Source: an uncultured Chlorobiales bacterium (GTDB lineage Bacteria; Bacteroidota; Chlorobiia; Chlorobiales; Chlorobiaceae). Taken from it: a stretch of 10,808 nucleotides of DNA. The stretch covers positions 1-10,808 of the forward strand of contig CAIUQW010000008.1 in the NCBI GenBank assembly GCA_903901395.1. The letters run 5' to 3'. Below are positions 6,554 through 10,808 of the stretch, piece after piece (positions within the stretch are counted from its first letter, which is position 1; each line of letters begins with the position of its first letter). A program made the position numbers and the translations under genes. The notes under the pieces are model-generated. The model was not told where the DNA came from, searched no databases, and saw only the letters and a list, made by a program, of their open reading frames with translations.

Positions 6554-7780
6554 TCACACCATTTCCGCCGCGAGTTCGGACAGATAGGTCTTGATCGATT
6601 TGTGCTTGTCCAGATTGAGCTTGCGGTGCATCCGGTAGCGAATGCTCTCCATGCCGCGAGTCGAGATGCCGATCGAGCGGGCGATCTCGCGCGTGTCGTA
6701 GTTGAGCTTCACCATGAGGCTCACGCGCAACTCGCGCTGATTGAGGTTCGGGTGGCGCTTCTGAAGCTTCGAGAGGAACTCGGAGTCGCCAACCGTCAGC
6801 TCGGTCTTGAGGCGCTTTTCGGTCAACTCCGTCTCGATCATGTTGTGGCACTGCTCGAGAATCTTCTGCTTGTTCGACTGCTCGATGTCGAGACCCTTGA
6901 TCTGGTCGCAGATCTGGTGCAGGGTCGAAGCCTTTTCGCCGACGGCGGTGGAGATTCGCGTCAACTCCATCTCCTGCGCGGCGATGCGCGACTTCAGCGC
7001 GGCTTTCTCCTGCTCGAACCGCTGAATCTCCTTTTTGCCAAGTTCGACCTGGGCATTGAGCTGGATGATCTTCTGGCTCAGCTTCTGCTCGTTTTCCACC
7101 TTCAGATGCTGCATCTCCTTTTCATGCATCTCTTCCCTCGCTCTCAAATCCTCCTGCATGTGGTCGATTGCCTTGAAGTAAGGATAGAAGGGGCTGTCTT
7201 CCGACGGGAGGAAGATTTTCTGGTTGAGCATGTTGAGCCACGAAATTCTGGCGATGGTCGCGAGGAACTCGTCTTTCATCGAGGTCTCCTCATCGACCTC
7301 CTCCTCGGCACCCATTTCGGCGGCCTTGCCAGAGCGGTATTCGAGGAGCGTGGTCATCGCATCTTCATAATCCTCCCTGAGCAGCACGGTCATCGTGTTG
7401 GGGGCCATCGCGGCGAAGGTGTCGATGATCGTGTAGCACGACTCGTCGATGTTGTAAAAGACGATCACCGAGAAATCGAGACCCGAACGATAGATAATGT
7501 CGTTGATACCCTGCTTGTACTGGAAGGAGATGTTGCTAATGTTCTCCATGTTCCACAGAAGGTAGAGCGGAGAGTCCTTGATACCACTCTCTTCGAGCAC
7601 CTTGTGAACCAGGTCGATGCTCATCGAGGTCAATGTTATCGGATGATCCGACTCGACGAAGTGGTGGAAAATGTTGTCGCCAATCACTTCGAGACGCTTG
7701 ACGTAGTCAGCTCCGGCAGGAACGGACTTCCAGTTGTGCTTCGAGGTAACCGGAAGATGCGAGATTGGACAGGTTTGCAT
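6554..7780 (-). CDS. LuxR-type HTH regulator with coiled coil, paralog A
   Basis: The 408-residue protein has three parts. Residues 1-~155 begin MQTCPISHLPVT and contain an alternating hydrophobic region (YLLWNMENIS at 73-82, FSVIVFYNID at 103-112, MTVLLREDYEDA) that resembles a STAS-like alpha/beta sensor; this fold is an inference. Residues ~205-285 are Glu/Lys/Gln-rich heptads consistent with a coiled coil. Residues ~335-400 form a LuxR/GerE-type helix-turn-helix: SKLQKRHPNLNQREL, then YDTREIARSIGISTRGMESIRYRMHRKLNL. There is no receiver domain, membrane segment or classical autoinducer domain. It is probably a cytoplasmic transcription factor that dimerises by the coiled coil. It shares its architecture and nearly the whole HTH with the gene ending at 8083, so the two arose by duplication. 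A long + strand frame over the same DNA is an antisense artefact. The ligand or partner is unknown. Confidence 0.88.
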   Translation of the reverse strand: MQTCPISHLPVTSKHNWKSVPAGADYVKRLEVIGDNIFHHFVESDHPITLTSMSIDLVHKVLEESGIKDSPLYLLWNMENISNISFQYKQGINDIIYRSGLDFSVIVFYNIDESCYTIIDTFAAMAPNTMTVLLREDYEDAMTTLLEYRSGKAAEMGAEEEVDEETSMKDEFLATIARISWLNMLNQKIFLPSEDSPFYPYFKAIDHMQEDLRAREEMHEKEMQHLKVENEQKLSQKIIQLNAQVELGKKEIQRFEQEKAALKSRIAAQEMELTRISTAVGEKASTLHQICDQIKGLDIEQSNKQKILEQCHNMIETELTEKRLKTELTVGDSEFLSKLQKRHPNLNQRELRVSLMVKLNYDTREIARSIGISTRGMESIRYRMHRKLNLDKHKSIKTYLSELAAEMV

Positions 7781-7859
7781 AGGGGGCGTTATTTATTGCG
7801 TTATTAAAAGCACCCGTCATGAAGTATAATCATACATTGATGATGCAGGTGTTACCTCC

Positions 7860-7890
7860 ATTATACGACTTTTTCTGCCAATATTCCCAA
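7860..7890 (-). promoter_or_regulatory. Possible promoter of regulator A
   Basis: On the - strand a perfect -10 box TATAAT (complement of 7860-7865) lies about 80 bases before the ATG at 7780. A weak -35-like TTGGGA (complement of 7885-7890) stands 19 bases upstream of it, longer than the usual 17. The 7781-7980 spacer is AT-rich and includes a T7-C-A7 palindrome (7923-7937). With its own promoter, regulator A need not be co-transcribed with regulator B. Confidence 0.4.
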
Positions 7891-7980
7891 TAATTACGGA
7901 GACAAAGTAGTATATGTCACGATTTTTTTCAAAAAAAGTGAAAATACAGAGAGTGGGGGTTTTCAAGTGATTTTACGCTG

Positions 7981-8011
7981 AAAGCCCGTTCAGGTTTTTA
8001 CAACGGGCTTT
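7981..8011 (-). terminator. Perfect ten-pair hairpin downstream of regulator B
   Basis: AAAGCCCGTT (7981-7990) and AACGGGCTTT (8002-8011) pair perfectly around an 11-base T-rich loop. It lies ~70 bases beyond the stop of the gene ending at 8083. Only TTT ends the stem on either strand, so it is a plausible but not classical terminator. Confidence 0.6.
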
Positions 8012-8040
8012 CTCGGGAACTCATCGGGGGAGCTTGTTTC

Positions 8041-8078
8041 GAAACACATTACGCCAGACAGGAGGCGTAATCGGTTTC
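8041..8078 (-). terminator. Interrupted long hairpin directly after the stop of regulator B
   Basis: GAAAC (8041-8045) and ATTACGCC (8048-8055) pair with GGCGTAAT (8064-8071) and GTTTC (8074-8078), leaving a two-base internal mismatch and an eight-base loop. It starts four bases after the TAG stop on the - strand. No T-run follows, so it may stabilise the mRNA 3' end or work with the second hairpin at 7981-8011 as a tandem terminator. Confidence 0.55.
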
Positions 8079-8082
8079 GGAA

Positions 8083-9297
8083 CTACTCTGCAGCCATATT
8101 CGCGAGATAGGTTTTCAGCGAATGGTGTTTGTCGAGGCCGACTTTTTTGTGCAGCCGGTAACGAATGCTTTCGATGCCCCTGGTTGAAAGGCCGAGGGAG
8201 CGGGCGATTTCGCGGGAGTGATAGTCCAGCTTGATCATCAGGCTGATCCTCAGTTCACGCTGGTTGAGGTTCGGGTGCTTTTTCTGAAGTTTGGAGAGGA
8301 AGACCGAGTCGGTTTCGGTGAGCTCGGTATTGACCAGGGCGGCCTGGTCGCTGGTTTCGAAGAGTGAAGCGCATTGCGCCGAAATCTTCTCCATCGACTC
8401 CGGATCGAGATTGAGCGTGCCGATCATATCGAACAGCGCACGCAAGGCGGCATTTTTTTCAGCATTCGCCGTTGAAATTCTCGTCGCTTCGATCTCCTGC
8501 GAGGCGATTCTCGAAAGCAGAGCAGACTCAGCTTCCTTGAAACGTTGTTCGTTCTTTTTGGTGATATCGATCTGTTCGTCGAGCTGCGCATTTTTGCCAG
8601 CCAGAAGCACCCGGAAATTCTGTTCTATCTTTTCGATGAGCTGATGATGTTCATCGTCGAGAGCGACCAGGTCGCGGCGCATCATGTCGAGAATCTGGAA
8701 ATAGGGATATGCGGGATGTTCTTCAGATGGAAACAGGCTCAACTCGTCGAACTGGCCAAGCATGAGCATTTTCGACACATCGGCAAGGAACGATTTTCGG
8801 AACGCCTCGTCCGTGCCCGCCTCGGGTTTTGCAGTGACGAGAGCGCCCGATTTGAAATCGAGAACCGAATTTACCCCCTCCTCGTACGAGCCGGCAAGAA
8901 TGACTGGCAGTTTTTCGGTCGCCAGGCACTGCAACATCTCGAACTGAAGCCTGACAGAAGACTGGATATTGTAGATTACAATCACTTTCAGGTCGAAATC
9001 CTGAGTCGTGAGCAGGTTGGTGAACTCTCTCTTGTAGGTGAAATTGAGGTCGGCTACATGCGAGCAGTCCATCAGAATAAAGACTGGCTGCCGGGAGAGA
9101 TTTTCCTCGCCGGTCAGCGAACTGAAATCGGCGGCATACAGATGTTCCGGAACGATGTCGTGGTCGGCAAGTTCCTGCACATGAATGATGTCTGTCCCAA
9201 TAAGACTGTATTTTCTGGTATAGTTACCTTGGCGATGTTCGAAACTCCAGTGATCTTTTTCGGTAACCGAAAGTCCTGAAACGGGGCATTGAGTCAT
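8083..9297 (-). CDS. LuxR-type HTH regulator with coiled coil, paralog B
   Basis: The 404-residue protein has the same layout as the gene at 6554-7780. The N-terminus is MTQCPVSGLSVT, matching the paralog's CP[IV]S-x-L-x-VT pattern. A possible STAS-like segment covers ~72-152 (FILMDCSHVADLNFTYK, then LKVIVIYNI, with VDFKSGA-like end at ~146). A charged coiled-coil stretch follows (~205-275, sharing SRIA-QE--ATRISTA with the paralog), then the HTH at ~333-398 (SKLQKKHPNLNQREL, SREIARSLGLSTRGIESIRYR). HTH residues differ from paralog A mostly by conservative changes, while the N-terminal halves are strongly diverged. This suggests similar DNA targets but different input signals. It is transcribed away from the phosphatase gene, across a 172-base divergent spacer. 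Two hairpins follow its stop. The ATG at 9297 is supported by alignment with the paralog's N-terminus; no Shine-Dalgarno site is evident. Confidence 0.88.
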   Translation of the reverse strand: MTQCPVSGLSVTEKDHWSFEHRQGNYTRKYSLIGTDIIHVQELADHDIVPEHLYAADFSSLTGEENLSRQPVFILMDCSHVADLNFTYKREFTNLLTTQDFDLKVIVIYNIQSSVRLQFEMLQCLATEKLPVILAGSYEEGVNSVLDFKSGALVTAKPEAGTDEAFRKSFLADVSKMLMLGQFDELSLFPSEEHPAYPYFQILDMMRRDLVALDDEHHQLIEKIEQNFRVLLAGKNAQLDEQIDITKKNEQRFKEAESALLSRIASQEIEATRISTANAEKNAALRALFDMIGTLNLDPESMEKISAQCASLFETSDQAALVNTELTETDSVFLSKLQKKHPNLNQRELRISLMIKLDYHSREIARSLGLSTRGIESIRYRLHKKVGLDKHHSLKTYLANMAAE

Positions 9298-9469
9298 AGT
9301 GATGGACTTTAGGAGTTGAGAATATTAAAAAGATGAAACTACAGATACCATACCAATTACTTTAATATCCGATATTGTTTGTATAAAAAAAACAATCAGC
9401 GTGATTTTTTTCTTCGTTATGACGTCATCAAATGGAGCTTGCTGTTTTTTTTCACTTGAATAATCACCC
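9298..9469. promoter_or_regulatory. Divergent intergenic region with a 10-base palindrome
   Basis: This AT-rich spacer separates regulator B (-) from the phosphatase gene (+) and must hold both promoters. It contains the perfect palindrome ATGACGTCAT (9419-9428), a plausible operator for a dimeric regulator, and ATTGTTT (9374-9380) pairing with AAACAAT (9390-9396) across a TATAAAA-containing loop. I could not assign convincing -35/-10 pairs to either gene. Confidence 0.4.
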
Positions 9470-10006
9470 ATGCCGGTAAGAATACTCTTTGTCTGTTACG
9501 AAAATATCTGCCGCTCGCCGATGGCGGAGGGGGCGTTCGGGTACGCGGCGTCGCTGAACGGAGCGGATGGCTGTTTCGAAATCGAGTCTGCTGGCACGGT
9601 GTGTTACCAGTCCGGCTCCTCACCCGACCGCCGGGCGGTTCGGGCGGCGGAACGCCACGGCATCGACATCTCGGCGATTCGCGCCCGCTGCATCGACGAT
9701 ATCGATCTCGGAAGCTTCGACCGGATTTTCGTCATGGATGCCGAAAATCATCGCGACATGCTCGACGCGCTCGACGGCCTTCCGGTGCCGGTGCATATGA
9801 TGACCGATTTCGCCCATCCGGATGCGGGCGCTGAAATTGAAGACCCTTATTACGGCAGCGAGGCGGGTTTTGATCGAACGATGGAGCGCCTTCTGCAAAG
9901 CGCCACGGGAATTCTGTCGGCCATGCAGGCTGAGTATGGTCTGCTTGCTGGAGAGATTAGAACGGACGCGAATGTTCAATACACCGGAAATGGCAATGGG
10001 CGGTAG
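9470..10006 (+). CDS. Low-molecular-weight protein tyrosine phosphatase
   Basis: The 178-residue protein carries the LMW-PTP signature at its N-terminus: ILFVCYENICRSPMAEG, with nucleophile Cys9, phosphate-binding Arg15 and the P-loop CX5R followed by S-P. The general-acid loop appears as DPYYG with Asp125, as in the family. It should hydrolyse phosphotyrosine, or other phosphomonoesters, in the cytoplasm. Family members are usually ~150-160 residues; the extra ~20 at the C-terminus (after ~158) look unstructured and overlap the next gene's start. Some family members act on tyrosine kinases of exopolysaccharide export or on arsenate, but nothing nearby supports either, so the substrate is open. 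The stop TAG (10004-10006) lies inside the following coding sequence, implying translational coupling. No Shine-Dalgarno site is obvious before the ATG at 9470, but the signature begins right after it. Confidence 0.92.
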   Translation: MPVRILFVCYENICRSPMAEGAFGYAASLNGADGCFEIESAGTVCYQSGSSPDRRAVRAAERHGIDISAIRARCIDDIDLGSFDRIFVMDAENHRDMLDALDGLPVPVHMMTDFAHPDAGAEIEDPYYGSEAGFDRTMERLLQSATGILSAMQAEYGLLAGEIRTDANVQYTGNGNGR

Positions 10007-10808
10007 CTTTACCTTCATTTTCAATCCGGCGGCTGACAAGGGGCGAGCCGCCGCGAAGGCCCCGTCGATCCGGCGTGCGCTCTCCGCGCTTGAAAATGCG
10101 ACGCTCGAAACGACGCGCTTTGCCGGACATGCTGCCGACATTGCCCTCGCCGCCGCTGGAGAGGGTGCGACGCTCATCGCCTGCGGCGGCGACGGAACGC
10201 TCAGCGAGGTGGTCAACGCGGTGGCGGGCCAGTCGGTGAAGATCGGTATTCTGCCTATTGGATCAGCGAATGATTTTCTCAAAAGCTTCGCCCCGGCCTC
10301 AAAAAACCACGAAGAGCGCATCGCCGGATTTGCCCGCGCCACGAGTCGCAAGGTCGATCTCGGGCGCGTCGATTTCAGCCACGGCGAGTCGCGCCATTTC
10401 GTCAACTCCATCGGCATCGGCCTGACCGGACGGATCGCGAGCACGGTGAAAGCGACGCCGTGGCTGCGAGGCGAACTCTCCTACGCATGGGCGCTCGTGA
10501 GCGTGCTGTTGGGTTATCGCCCTGTAAAAATGCATATTACGCTCGATACCGTCGACGGAATCGTCGAACTCGATGAGCTGGTGTTCGCCTTTTCGGTCTC
10601 AAACGGCAAGGTCGAGGGAGGCAAGTTCCGCATCTCGCCGGAGGCCGATCCGTACGACGGTCTTCTCGATGTGTGCATTCTCAAAGCCATCCCGAAATGG
10701 CGCTTTCCGGGATATGTGCTGAAGTATCTGAAGGGAAGCCAGATTCACGACTCTCTGGTCATCTACTGCAAGGCGAGGTCGGTCGAGCTTTTTATGCCCG
10801 ATGATGAC
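9996..10808 (+). CDS. Diacylglycerol kinase-type lipid kinase (DAGK_cat/YegS-like), 3' end missing
   Basis: The frame stays open to the end of the window (271 visible residues; the family is ~290-310, so ~20-40 are missing). It shows the DAGK catalytic-domain landmarks: FIFNPAADKGRA near the start, ACGGDGTLSEVVNAV with the nucleotide-binding GGDGT at 64-68, and ILPIGSANDFLKSF with GSAND at ~89-93. Later motifs are FVNSIGIGLTG, VSNGKVEGGKFRISPEADPYDGLLDV and AIPKWRF. Such enzymes phosphorylate diacylglycerol or a related lipid at the inner face of the membrane, recycling diacylglycerol to phosphatidate. I chose the ATG at 9996 because GGAA lies six bases upstream and it places the FIFNP strand at the usual distance. 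In-frame ATGs at 9972 and 9990 are alternatives. It overlaps the phosphatase gene by 11 bases, so both are probably one transcript. The NP-x-(S)G-x-G loop is altered to NPAADKG, a tolerated variation. Confidence 0.9.
   Translation, partial: MGGSFTFIFNPAADKGRAAAKAPSIRRALSALENATLETTRFAGHAADIALAAAGEGATLIACGGDGTLSEVVNAVAGQSVKIGILPIGSANDFLKSFAPASKNHEERIAGFARATSRKVDLGRVDFSHGESRHFVNSIGIGLTGRIASTVKATPWLRGELSYAWALVSVLLGYRPVKMHITLDTVDGIVELDELVFAFSVSNGKVEGGKFRISPEADPYDGLLDVCILKAIPKWRFPGYVLKYLKGSQIHDSLVIYCKARSVELFMPDDD

Noticed and set aside
6602..7807. A 401-codon open frame on the + strand
   Set aside because: It is the exact antisense of regulator A. Its translation is rich in Leu, Val, His and Arg in the manner of a complement of a coiled-coil gene and has no domain, whereas the - strand frame has a clear HTH and a paralog.
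8545..9279. A 244-codon + strand frame over regulator B
   Set aside because: It is antisense to a well-supported gene with a paralog, and shows no recognisable motif.
9620..10444. A 274-codon - strand frame over the phosphatase and kinase
   Set aside because: Both + strand genes have unmistakable catalytic motifs; this is an antisense shadow in GC-rich DNA.

Overview
The window most resembles a green sulfur bacterium (Chlorobiaceae, Chlorobium/Chlorobaculum-like). Coding sequence is mostly GC-rich, and two regulators carry the LuxR-type helix-turn-helix variant with an 'HPNLNQREL' approach typical of the Chlorobi/Bacteroidetes group. The taxon is an inference; no rRNA or photosynthesis gene is present.

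Layout. (1) Positions 1-3087, + strand: the 3' part of a large STAND-type protein whose own start lies before the window. It joins an N-terminal DUF4062/TIR-like domain, a NACHT NTPase and a C-terminal formylglycine-generating-enzyme (FGE)/C-type-lectin domain. Its last ~110 coding bases look like the variable region of a diversity-generating retroelement (DGR) target; no reverse transcriptase or template repeat is present here. (2) Positions 3088-3868: a broken lipocalin lipoprotein gene that appears to have lost its middle, then a ~490 bp stretch without a convincing gene but with two DnaA-box-like sites and a terminator hairpin. (3) Positions 3869-5245: an intact aldehyde dehydrogenase of the succinate-semialdehyde dehydrogenase (YneI/GabD1) type. 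(4) Positions 5246-5527: a spacer largely made of nested inverted repeats, probably a small dispersed element. (5) Positions 5528-6463: a DUF1848 protein with a radical-SAM-like cysteine motif at its C-terminus. (6) Positions 6493-9297, - strand: two tandem paralogous regulators (conserved N-terminal CP[IV]S motif, a possible STAS-like domain, coiled coil, LuxR-type HTH), each followed by hairpins. (7) Positions 9470-10808, + strand: a low-molecular-weight protein tyrosine phosphatase overlapping a diacylglycerol-kinase-type lipid kinase that runs off the end.

The genes do not form one pathway. The most unusual item is the STAND/NACHT protein with a putatively hypermutable ligand-binding tail, an architecture that fits a self/non-self or phage sensor. 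The second is the pair of duplicated regulators, which share a nearly conserved DNA-binding end but have diverged sensory halves. The last two genes are probably translated as a coupled pair.
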